From positions 1-48,560 of the forward strand of contig CABXVR010000009.1 in assembly GCA_902515565.1 (NCBI GenBank): a DNA stretch of 48,560 nt, given 5' to 3'. Both the position numbers and the translations under genes were made by a program. Below are positions 1-9,809 of this stretch, in pieces; within the stretch, counting starts at the first letter, position 1; each line of letters starts with the position of its first letter. The notes under the pieces were generated by a model. It searched no databases, had not been told where the DNA came from, and worked only from the letters and a program-made list of their open reading frames with translations. This DNA comes from an uncultured Bacteroidota bacterium. Its GTDB lineage: Bacteria; Bacteroidota; Bacteroidia; Flavobacteriales; Flavobacteriaceae.

Positions 1-1841
1 GTAGTCCAGACAGGTAATAAAAGCCAAAAAGATATATGTGTTATCAAAAGAAATGGAATAAGAATCTTTTGTGTATTAGTTTTAATTATTGAAATAAGGT
101 CATTGGTGTATTTTTTCGTATTTATTTTTTTAAGCTTTCTGACCTTATTTAACTTATATTCTTCTTTTTGTGAAGAGTTAATTATGCTAACAAATGTCTT
201 GTATTGAGTGATTTTATCATAAGTTTCATTGAACTCTGGAATTTGTGCTGTTATGGGAGCTTTAATAATTTCTAGAGCTTTAAATTTATTGTTAACCTCT
301 AGTGATTTAATAATATTAAAGAATAATTGATCTAGTATAGTTAAATCGTAAAATAATTCTCCTTTACTATTTAATCCACCTAAATAAGTGTTATCTCCAA
401 TTATAATTCTAAAAGACATAGATAAACAATCATCAAGCTCGAATTTTATTTTTTTAGGTTGTTGGTTTTTAGGAAAATTTTGTTGGGTGAATAGGTTTTT
501 TATTTCTGAAGAGTGTTCTTTTAAACTTTTAAATTCATATTTCCCAAAGAGTTTATGATATTTAGACTCTTCAGAGTATAGGTTTTTCGTGCAAAAATTT
601 TTGTCTGGTTCTTCATTTAGAAATGCGCTATTAATTGTTTTTTCTAAAGTACTTGAAATCTGTAAATAATCTGTAAATGAGCCTTGGGCAGAGCAAGTTG
701 AACAGTCTATTATTCCTTGGCCTTGACATGTATAACAAGTTACTTTACCCCCACCACTACAAGTACTACAGGTTACATAACCACTTTGACAAGAGCTACA
801 GGGATTTCTACCTTGACCTGAACAAGAATCACATCTTTTCTTTACACTTCTACCTAGTGATGAATCATACTCATCTTTATACCCGTTTGAGCACCAAAAA
901 CAATCGTTATATCCGCTCCCACTACAAGTACCACATTTGTTTTGCCCTTTTCCACTACAAGTGCCACAAGTCAGCTCTCTTGCTCCATGACAGGTGTAAC
1001 AGGTTACTTGTTTTCTTCCTTTACAACTATAGCATGTTCTAGTATTATTTGTACCACTTACCCTGAATTTCTTAGTAGATGAATGATTCTTAAATTCATA
1101 GTCTGCTCTGTGAGGTAGACCAGCACTACACTCCTCCTCAAACAAGTTTATGTCTGATGATGATTTACTACTAATTTCTCTAGCTCCAGAATAATTAACC
1201 TCTGTTCTATCTTCAATTTCACGCTCATCGTAAAGAGTTTGAACAGAAAGTCTTTGTGTTTTTCTTATTTTTAATCCATCAACAAAAATTTCAAATCCGT
1301 TTAATGACAATTCTTTTTCAATTTGATTTTGTAATTTTTGCCTTACAATAGAGGATATTTCTTTTTCTTTGGAGGCATAAGCCATCCCAAATTCCTTTTT
1401 ATTAAGCTTGAGTCCTGCTCCAACATCTATGGATTCACTAATTGTTTCTTTGCTAAAATTTTCTACTATATTCTCTTTTCCTAGTCCCAGTTCATCTGCC
1501 AATAGGTTGATATATTGTTTTTCAATAGCATCAAAATTATTGTCTGCAGAAGCTATTTTACATAATTCGATCAACAATGTGATTTTTTCTTCTTTAGAAA
1601 ATATATCTTTTGAATCAGCCGACAAAAGTGGTTTAAGGATTGATTTAAGAAATCCTTTGGCATCAGTAGATTCTTTTAATTGGACTACTAATTCTTTACA
1701 ATGTTTGAAATTAGTCTTTGAATAAAAAGACTCAAATACTTCACTTTCTCTAATAAATTTAGATTCATTTATATCTAAGTTCCCATCCAATGAAGCTATC
1801 CAATGGGCAAGTGATAAAAATATTTCTTCTTTCCTAGTCAT
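1..1841 (-). CDS. TerB-like domain / multi-CxxC zinc-ribbon protein (C-terminus outside window)
   Basis: The frame is open from ATG (1841-1839) to the window edge, 613 codons without a stop, so the C-terminus is missing. Residues about 1-140 resemble a TerB (tellurite-resistance) helical domain, with two acidic segments of the type ASLDGNLDINE and ASADNNFDAIE. Residues about 265-385 contain ten closely spaced CxxC units, many in the DnaJ form CxxCxGxG (CGTCSGKG, CGTCSGSG, CSTCSGGG, CYTCQGQG); DnaJ itself has four. The last residues before the edge are hydrophobic (LLITHISFWLLLP) and may be a membrane segment. The gene starts 5 nt after the stop of the preceding gene, so it is the distal part of the 4903-to-1 operon. 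I infer a zinc-binding scaffold or chaperone-like part of a Ter-type membrane stress system. The function is not established. Confidence 0.85.
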   Translation of the reverse strand, partial: MTRKEEIFLSLAHWIASLDGNLDINESKFIRESEVFESFYSKTNFKHCKELVVQLKESTDAKGFLKSILKPLLSADSKDIFSKEEKITLLIELCKIASADNNFDAIEKQYINLLADELGLGKENIVENFSKETISESIDVGAGLKLNKKEFGMAYASKEKEISSIVRQKLQNQIEKELSLNGFEIFVDGLKIRKTQRLSVQTLYDEREIEDRTEVNYSGAREISSKSSSDINLFEEECSAGLPHRADYEFKNHSSTKKFRVSGTNNTRTCYSCKGRKQVTCYTCHGARELTCGTCSGKGQNKCGTCSGSGYNDCFWCSNGYKDEYDSSLGRSVKKRCDSCSGQGRNPCSSCQSGYVTCSTCSGGGKVTCYTCQGQGIIDCSTCSAQGSFTDYLQISSTLEKTINSAFLNEEPDKNFCTKNLYSEESKYHKLFGKYEFKSLKEHSSEIKNLFTQQNFPKNQQPKKIKFELDDCLSMSFRIIIGDNTYLGGLNSKGELFYDLTILDQLFFNIIKSLEVNNKFKALEIIKAPITAQIPEFNETYDKITQYKTFVSIINSSQKEEYKLNKVRKLKKINTKKYTNDLISIIKTNTQKILIPFLLITHISFWLLLPVWT

Positions 1842-1846
1842 AATTT

Positions 1847-3226
1847 TTACTTAGTAAAGATTTTTTCTAAACTTATAACTTTTTTTAAATCATCTATATT
1901 AGAAACAAAGGTTCTTACTATTTGACAACTTTCTGTACTATCTTTTTCTAGTTTTGGGTAACCAGAATCAAATTCACTTATTATTTTATCTAATAAATTA
2001 ACTTCTTTTTTTAAACTAGATTTAATCTTCTGCTTATACTTAGTTATGTTTTTATTTGTTTCTGAAATTATTTCTTTTTGTGCATCCAAACAAAACTCAT
2101 TAGGTTCATTAAAAAACTTAGGGTTTTTAATAGTTTCAATAATTTTTAAGTTTGCTTGATTTGTTTTTTTTAAGTTTTGTGCAATTTTAAGTTGTTCAGG
2201 TGCTGATTTTGCTGCATCATAAAAAGTTTTTAAAGCTTTTACTTTTTTAGACAAACTAGTTTCAAAAAACCCTAACTGCATTAAAGTTTTAACATCATTA
2301 TCCAACATTTTTTTAAAATATGCTGCTTTTTTTTCAACAATTGTTTGTTTATTATTTTCTTTAAGGTATTCTGAAGGAGGTAACCTTTTTTTAATAAAAT
2401 CTACAACTTTCTCTAAAAAGCTAACAACATATTTATTATTTTCTTCATATTTAAAAAAAACCATGAGTTTTTCAAGCTGGCCCTCTGTTAATACTTCATC
2501 TAAATATTGATCATATGTTTTTCCAGATAAAACTAAAGCATTTATATATTTAAGCTTTATAGCTAAATGCTCTTTACTGAAGCCAGAAATCTCATTCTCA
2601 TAGTTATCAATGATAATTTTATACTCTTTAGCTTCTAACAATTCTCCAAAACAAAAATTGATGAAATAGTTTGTGGAATTCTCCAAAATTTCGTTTGTTG
2701 CTTTTGTATGATATAAAAAATTACCCCCAGTCAATCTAATAATTTCAATAAGAATCTCATAATTTTTATTTTTTTTTAACTGCTTTCTAGTTAAATAAAG
2801 ACCAGTCTTAGCATTTAGATTTAAGGGGTTTTTATCAACAGAAGATTCAAAACATTTTAGAGCTTTTAAATAAAACTCTTGTTTATAAAGTTCCATTCCA
2901 ATCTTAAATTGTTCCGTTGATTCTGTAGCTTGTGGGTATTCTATTAATCCTATTAATTTGCCTAATTTATCGTCAATAGATCCTAAATACCACTTAATAT
3001 CTTCAATTCCAGAAATTAAAGATGCTTCTAAAGAATTAATTGCATCATTCACTGAATTAAAACCTTCAATAGTTTCTGATTGCAAGGAGTCAAGACTATC
3101 TCTTATAATCTCAGTCTGATCTCTAACACTACCACTTACTCCACCAACAGCTAATAAAGTAGCAGCTTGCAAGCCAACTTGCCAACCCATTCTTGACTTT
3201 ATAGATTTTAAATTTTCTGCACTCAT
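1847..3226 (-). CDS. Protein with hydrophobic N-terminus, coiled coil and TPR-like repeats
   Basis: 459 aa, ATG start. Residues 15-35 form a short glycine- and alanine-rich hydrophobic stretch (LQAATLLAVGGVSGSV) that could insert in or lie on a membrane. It is followed by a heptad-like segment (about 36-95) rich in I, L and S, then a TPR-like unit at about 106-140 (GMELYKQEFYLKALKCFESS is a classic TPR helix pair start). The remainder is lysine-rich and helical, with no enzyme motif that I can see. It precedes the TerB/zinc-ribbon gene by 5 nt, which suggests translational coupling and a joint complex. I do not recognise a named family. Membrane anchoring through the N-terminus and partner binding through the TPR are inferences. 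Confidence 0.8.
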   Translation of the reverse strand: MSAENLKSIKSRMGWQVGLQAATLLAVGGVSGSVRDQTEIIRDSLDSLQSETIEGFNSVNDAINSLEASLISGIEDIKWYLGSIDDKLGKLIGLIEYPQATESTEQFKIGMELYKQEFYLKALKCFESSVDKNPLNLNAKTGLYLTRKQLKKNKNYEILIEIIRLTGGNFLYHTKATNEILENSTNYFINFCFGELLEAKEYKIIIDNYENEISGFSKEHLAIKLKYINALVLSGKTYDQYLDEVLTEGQLEKLMVFFKYEENNKYVVSFLEKVVDFIKKRLPPSEYLKENNKQTIVEKKAAYFKKMLDNDVKTLMQLGFFETSLSKKVKALKTFYDAAKSAPEQLKIAQNLKKTNQANLKIIETIKNPKFFNEPNEFCLDAQKEIISETNKNITKYKQKIKSSLKKEVNLLDKIISEFDSGYPKLEKDSTESCQIVRTFVSNIDDLKKVISLEKIFTK

Positions 3227-3285
3227 GTAATTTGTATAATTATCTAATATATAATTTTATTTTTTAGTTCTAAAATTTGATAATT

Positions 3286-3546
3286 TTAGATTTTTTTATA
3301 CTCAGAATCTCTGTACAACTCTTTACCATTTTCATCATATATAATCACGTATTCAATGTTGAAATCACCATCATGAAATTCCACATGAATCTCTGGCGTA
3401 AATGTATCTGGTACTTCTAAACCTTTGTCTAAGAAGACGAAAACATCAGCTAATGTTTTTATATTTTCCTCATCTTCATCAATATCACAATATAGTTTTA
3501 AATCGTGGTCGTAAAACTCAACTTCCCATTTAACTGTAAATTTCAT
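3286..3546 (-). CDS. Small acidic hypothetical protein (86 aa)
   Basis: Small ORF with ATG start, placed 10 nt after the TerC gene and 59 nt before the TPR-protein gene, all on the same strand. The protein is strongly acidic (a DIDEDEEN segment near residue 22), has alternating hydrophobic and charged residues suggesting beta strands, and carries no cysteine pair or membrane segment. I do not recognise the family. Its position inside a tightly spaced operon and its ordinary codon use support a real gene. A role as a small partner or regulator of the neighbouring membrane proteins is a guess. Confidence 0.65.
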   Translation of the reverse strand: MKFTVKWEVEFYDHDLKLYCDIDEDEENIKTLADVFVFLDKGLEVPDTFTPEIHVEFHDGDFNIEYVIIYDENGKELYRDSEYKKI

Positions 3547-3556
3547 AGAATTGTTT

Positions 3557-4318
3557 TTATTTTTTATTTAAAATCTTTTGATATCTATTTTGAATTATAT
3601 CTATTACAATTAATATAAATATGATAAAATAAAATGTCGCTTTATTCATCGGTAAAATCTCGTTACCGAACAAACTCATATGTGCCAGATGAGCACCTTC
3701 TGATAATAGCATTATACCTACTAAAAATAATATAAATAACCCTAAAACTTCAAACATTCTGTTTTTCTTCAAAAACTCAGTAATACCATTTGATAATTTT
3801 ATCATAATAAAACCACCTGTTAGAATAGCAATAATCATTAAAACAAATACATCTGTTAGAGCTATAGCAGCTAATATTGAGTCAAAAGAGAATACTAAAT
3901 TCATTATTACAATAGATGTAATGATTGCTTTAATAGACTTTGGATTAAGATTTTCGTTTAACCTATCTTCAAAATTTAACATGTGTATAATTTCTGAGAC
4001 TGCTGTATACAAAATAAAAGCTCCACCAAATAAGACTATAATACTATGAAAATTAAATTGTGCTGATATTAAGAAGTTGTCAAAATCAAAAATTACTTGC
4101 TGAAAATATTTAATTAATTCTACTAATACAAATAATAGAATTATCCTTAACACAACTGCTATTATTATTCCAATCTCTCTTACTTTTTTCTGCTTACCTA
4201 TAGGTGCTTTTTTAGATTCAATCGATAAGTAAAGAAGATTATCTATTCCTAAAACTGCTTGAAGCAGAATTAACATAAAAAGAGTTAATAAATTTTCAAA
4301 AGTAAAAAGTAGTTCCAT
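3557..4318 (-). CDS. TerC-family integral membrane protein
   Basis: 253 aa with about seven hydrophobic segments. Two hallmark acidic membrane motifs of TerC proteins are visible: LGIDNLLYL near residue 23 and VFSFDSILAA near residue 142. The TerC family includes tellurite-resistance TerC and the manganese exporters MeeF/MeeY (Alx, YceF type), which act in the cytoplasmic membrane in metal efflux and metalation of exported proteins. The length fits the short YjbE/YkoY-like members. The gene follows the 192-aa gene by 6 nt and precedes the 86-aa gene by 10 nt, so it is the membrane core of this operon. The substrate cannot be read from sequence; a metal ion (manganese) is the best-supported guess for the family. 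Confidence 0.9.
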   Translation of the reverse strand: MELLFTFENLLTLFMLILLQAVLGIDNLLYLSIESKKAPIGKQKKVREIGIIIAVVLRIILLFVLVELIKYFQQVIFDFDNFLISAQFNFHSIIVLFGGAFILYTAVSEIIHMLNFEDRLNENLNPKSIKAIITSIVIMNLVFSFDSILAAIALTDVFVLMIIAILTGGFIMIKLSNGITEFLKKNRMFEVLGLFILFLVGIMLLSEGAHLAHMSLFGNEILPMNKATFYFIIFILIVIDIIQNRYQKILNKK

Positions 4319-4324
4319 AATATA

Positions 4325-4903
4325 TTAATTTGAATAGATGTGAATATCTGATGCTTTGCAATCACTATCAAGATAACTTGTGATTTCTAATTTAGTTCCC
4401 TTGTGATATATCGAGTCAATAAATTCCCATTCAGAATCTGGACCTTCAATTGCTCCCTCTAAAACTGAAAAATCACTTAACTGTGGAGTTTTATTAGATT
4501 CAATTTTATAAATACAAACACCTCCTTTTAATTCATCAACTGAATATAAAATATTATCAAATTCTACACCTGGAATTAAAATATGAAATTCACCCATAAC
4601 ATCAGGCTCAAACTCACTATGATGTATAATATTTGATAATTCAAATCTATTGACCTCAATATTCTTATTATCTTTAATTACGAATGTAGTTTTATCTAAA
4701 TACCAAAATGGTTTAGAGAGTTGGAATATATCCCAATTGTCATCCTCAACTACTATATCCTGTATGTCAAATTTAATTTCCGAAAGTTTATTTACTCCTA
4801 ATTCAAATTTCATAGTATTAATTTTTTCAACTTGATGGGCGGTAATAGATTTTGCTTTAGCATCCAATGTCCAACCGTAGATTTCAATTGTATAATTATC
4901 CAT
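4325..4903 (-). CDS. Hypothetical protein (192 aa), first gene of TerC/TerB operon
   Basis: ATG start at 4903. The protein is acidic, has no signal peptide, membrane span or catalytic motif, and its alternating hydrophobicity suggests a mostly beta fold. Cysteines are few (CIYK, DCKA). I do not recognise a family. It is the first gene of the minus-strand operon and stops 6 nt before the TerC start. About 170 nt without a gene lie upstream, before the divergent nuclease gene at 5074. That stretch must hold the promoters of both, but I see no exact TAnnTTTG box for this strand. Confidence 0.7.
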   Translation of the reverse strand: MDNYTIEIYGWTLDAKAKSITAHQVEKINTMKFELGVNKLSEIKFDIQDIVVEDDNWDIFQLSKPFWYLDKTTFVIKDNKNIEVNRFELSNIIHHSEFEPDVMGEFHILIPGVEFDNILYSVDELKGGVCIYKIESNKTPQLSDFSVLEGAIEGPDSEWEFIDSIYHKGTKLEITSYLDSDCKASDIHIYSN

Positions 4904-5073
4904 TGTAAATATTTATTTGTAATTTAAAAAATATATAGGTTTAAATCCATTAAAATTAAAAATAATGAAGAACAAGCTAATTTTATAAATAAGTAGAGAT
5001 TATTTTAATAAATCATTTACTGCATATGCTGTTAAATTAACTATTAATAAATTAATATGAATTTAAATATATA

Positions 5074-6561
5074 ATGATGGAAAAATATGCTCTTTCTAAA
5101 TCAACATTTATTAGAGGCTTACAGTGCAAAAAAAAATTATACCTATACAAGCATCATTATAACTTAAAAGATAATATATCTCCACAATCGCAAGCCATTT
5201 TTAATCAAGGAAGCAAAGTAGGTATATTGGCACAAGATTTATTTCCAAATGGAGCAGATGCTTCACCTTCAAGTCACTTTAAAATTCAAGAATCTGTAGT
5301 TAAGACCAAAGAGTTTATAGAAAATGGGGAAACAATTATCTATGAGGCAACCTTTCAGTTTAATGGTGTATTAGTAGCCTTAGATGTTTTAGTCAAGCAA
5401 AAGGATGGTTGGAAAGCCTATGAAGTAAAAAGTTCCAGCAGAGTATCAGACACCAACATTAAAGATGCTGCGATTCAATACTATACCATAATAAATTGTG
5501 GTATCAAACTGAAAGATATTTCTATTATACATATTAATAGTCAATATGTAAAAGATGGCGACATTAATATCCAAAAACTATTTACTATCGAATCTGTATC
5601 TAATAGGATTCAACAGCTCTTGCCAGAAATACCAAAACAAATAGAAGAGTTTAAAAAAGTGCTATTAAATAAATCAGTTCCAGACATTGGTATTGGGGAA
5701 CATTGTTCAAAACCCTATAATTGTGATTTTAAAGGGCACTGTTGGAAACATATCCCAGAATATTCAATTTTTGATATTTCAGGTCTAAGAAACCCTAAAA
5801 AGTTTAAATTATATGAAAATGGTGTAATAAATTTTGAACAAATTGACCTTCATTCAAGTTATTTAAATCCAAATCAATTATTGCAAGTAAATAGTGAATT
5901 AGAAAATAAATCATTTATTGACAAACCAAAAATTAAAGATTTTATTGAAGACTTAAATTACCCACTTTATTTTTTAGATTTTGAAACAATGAGTACAGCA
6001 GTACCAATCTTTAATTATAGTAGACCCTATCAACAGTTAGTATTTCAGTATTCTCTTCATATTCTAAATGTAGATAATCAAATCACCCACCATCAGTATT
6101 TAGCAGAATCAAATCCTAATATAGATCCAAGAAAAACCTTTACAAAAAGACTAATTAAAGAATGTGGAAATACTGGCGATATAATAGTTTATAATATTAG
6201 TTTTGAACGAGGAAAGTTGGAAGATTTAATTAATCTCTATCCTGAATATAAAACCAAATTAAATAAAGTGATAGCTAGATTAAAGGATCTTGCAGTACCA
6301 TTTAAAAAGAAATGGTATTACGTACCTGAGATGAAAGGAAATTATACTATTAAGGCTGTTTTACCTGCCTTAGTACCAAATATGTCTTATCTAGATTTAG
6401 AAATAAAAGAAGGAGAAACAGCGAGCACAACTTTTGGGCTAATGGTAAATGGTCAATTTAAAGGGGATTATAATAAAACTAGAGAGGCATTATTAGAATA
6501 TTGTAAACGAGACACTCTTGCAATGGTTGAGATTTATTCAGTTTTAAAAAAAATATTATAA
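5074..6561 (+). CDS. DUF2779-type protein: Cas4/RecB-like Fe-S nuclease fused to DEDD exonuclease-like domain
   Basis: 495 aa (or 494 if the second of two adjacent ATGs, at 5077, is used). The N-terminal half has the layout of Cas4/AddB-type iron-sulphur nucleases: one cysteine near the start (C18), PD-(D/E)XK residues D104 and E117-x-K119 (AYEVKSSS), and a three-cysteine cluster C211, C217, C223. The C-terminal half starts a second fold with FLDFET (D302, E304), VYNISFERG (E378) and YCKRDTLAM (D480), the acidic residues of DEDD 3'-5' exonucleases. This matches DUF2779. It is divergent from the TerC operon, 170 nt apart. Likely a DNA- or RNA-degrading enzyme in repair or defence; the substrate is unknown. 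Confidence 0.88.
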   Translation: MMEKYALSKSTFIRGLQCKKKLYLYKHHYNLKDNISPQSQAIFNQGSKVGILAQDLFPNGADASPSSHFKIQESVVKTKEFIENGETIIYEATFQFNGVLVALDVLVKQKDGWKAYEVKSSSRVSDTNIKDAAIQYYTIINCGIKLKDISIIHINSQYVKDGDINIQKLFTIESVSNRIQQLLPEIPKQIEEFKKVLLNKSVPDIGIGEHCSKPYNCDFKGHCWKHIPEYSIFDISGLRNPKKFKLYENGVINFEQIDLHSSYLNPNQLLQVNSELENKSFIDKPKIKDFIEDLNYPLYFLDFETMSTAVPIFNYSRPYQQLVFQYSLHILNVDNQITHHQYLAESNPNIDPRKTFTKRLIKECGNTGDIIVYNISFERGKLEDLINLYPEYKTKLNKVIARLKDLAVPFKKKWYYVPEMKGNYTIKAVLPALVPNMSYLDLEIKEGETASTTFGLMVNGQFKGDYNKTREALLEYCKRDTLAMVEIYSVLKKIL

Positions 6562-6654
6562 AATGATTTCTTGAAGTGAATTTAGAATGTTTTTAAGGAT
6601 TTTAATAAAAAAATAGGTTTACGTAGCTCTTCAATATGCATATTAGTTTAGTAT

Positions 6655-7716
6655 TTAAAAAGAAATCGTATTTTCAATAATAAAGAAATCCCCAAATTTT
6701 GATCGAGATCTATTCCAACTCTTATCTTTATCTTGAGTTTGCATCATCAACCATTCCAAAAAGTCACAATGGGGAGATTTGTAATTAATTGTTTCATCTC
6801 CAAATTCTCTTTTTTTAAATGACTTATCTAAATCAATTTTTGCATCTTCAAATATCTTTATAATATTAGTTTTTTCAAGAGGAATATTATACCAATTTAT
6901 TTTTTCTTTATGATTTTTATTGATTATTTCTGCTATTTTTCCATTAATGTAACCTCGTGTAGCATTATTATTCGGAAAATTATTGGTGAATTTACCGGCA
7001 GTATATCCGTTTTTTACAGAAATAAATTTTTTTGCTTTTCCTACATATGAAGGTTTTCTGTTACCTAATGTAAAATAGTAAACGCCCTCTCTATTTTTGT
7101 TTTCTTTAACAGATGCTTTAAGTTTTATCATACATGAATTTGGGGATAGATCATTTTGCATCAAACACAGCCAATCAAATTTTTGTTTGGTATTCTTCAA
7201 TTTTTCATAAAAAATCTTAATGAACTCAGTCCAAGAAATATAAAGCAATTCTTTTTGGGATGTAACTTTTTTTCCTTCATTAAATAAACCATTATTACTT
7301 AGTGTGTCTAAAATAACTTTCCATCCATCAGGGAGTTTTTTTGAATTAAAATTCATAGGCAAAACTCTAAGCTTAAACTTTTTTTTATTATTCTTTGAAT
7401 TCACATTGTAAGCATAATTAACAAAACCTGGGAGAAATTTATCCAAAAATATCTTATTTTTTGTTTGTTTTTTATTTGGGATTGCACTTAATTGGTGAAT
7501 TACTTTGCCACCGTCGCTATAAGGTCCTTTTTCCATCCAATCTATTACATTTATTAACTTTTTTGGGTCACATATTAGATTAGTGTCAAAAATCGAAGTA
7601 GTATTTATTTTAACTTCATATTCAATATTATTTTCAGGTCTTTTACCTTCAAATATCAAATGATCATTATTGAATTTACCCCTAAAAGTAATTCCCGTAT
7701 TAATATAATCTTGCAT
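6655..7716 (-). CDS. GIY-YIG-like nuclease domain protein
   Basis: 353 aa. The C-terminal part has the GIY-YIG signature: GVYYF (residues 211-215) followed about ten residues later by SYVGKAKKF (YVG at 224-226), then a basic stretch and later an acidic residue in a helix. Residues 1-200 are lysine- and asparagine-rich and show no known domain; they may select the target. This two-part layout is common in restriction-like or defence-associated GIY-YIG proteins, and differs from UvrC, which is longer. It lies 42 nt after ligA on the same strand, but its content ties it to the accessory block on the other side. I call only the domain, not the target. Confidence 0.75.
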   Translation of the reverse strand: MQDYINTGITFRGKFNNDHLIFEGKRPENNIEYEVKINTTSIFDTNLICDPKKLINVIDWMEKGPYSDGGKVIHQLSAIPNKKQTKNKIFLDKFLPGFVNYAYNVNSKNNKKKFKLRVLPMNFNSKKLPDGWKVILDTLSNNGLFNEGKKVTSQKELLYISWTEFIKIFYEKLKNTKQKFDWLCLMQNDLSPNSCMIKLKASVKENKNREGVYYFTLGNRKPSYVGKAKKFISVKNGYTAGKFTNNFPNNNATRGYINGKIAEIINKNHKEKINWYNIPLEKTNIIKIFEDAKIDLDKSFKKREFGDETINYKSPHCDFLEWLMMQTQDKDKSWNRSRSKFGDFFIIENTISF

Positions 7717-7758
7717 TTCAATAAATTTTGTTAATTACAAATAATTCAAAATATTTTT

Positions 7759-9771
<2,013 letters not shown>

Positions 9772-9809
9772 CTATTTTTAATTATCTTTAAGCTTCTAAA
9801 TATACTAAA

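Noticed and set aside
780-1040. Regular repeats at 700-1040 as a CRISPR array
   Set aside because: The periodicity comes from CxxC codon repeats in an open coding frame; unit lengths vary and there are no unique spacers.
677-1042. Plus-strand open frame of 121 codons rich in H, Y and L
   Set aside because: It is the antisense shadow of the CxxC repeats of the minus-strand zinc-ribbon gene; its composition comes from the repeats.
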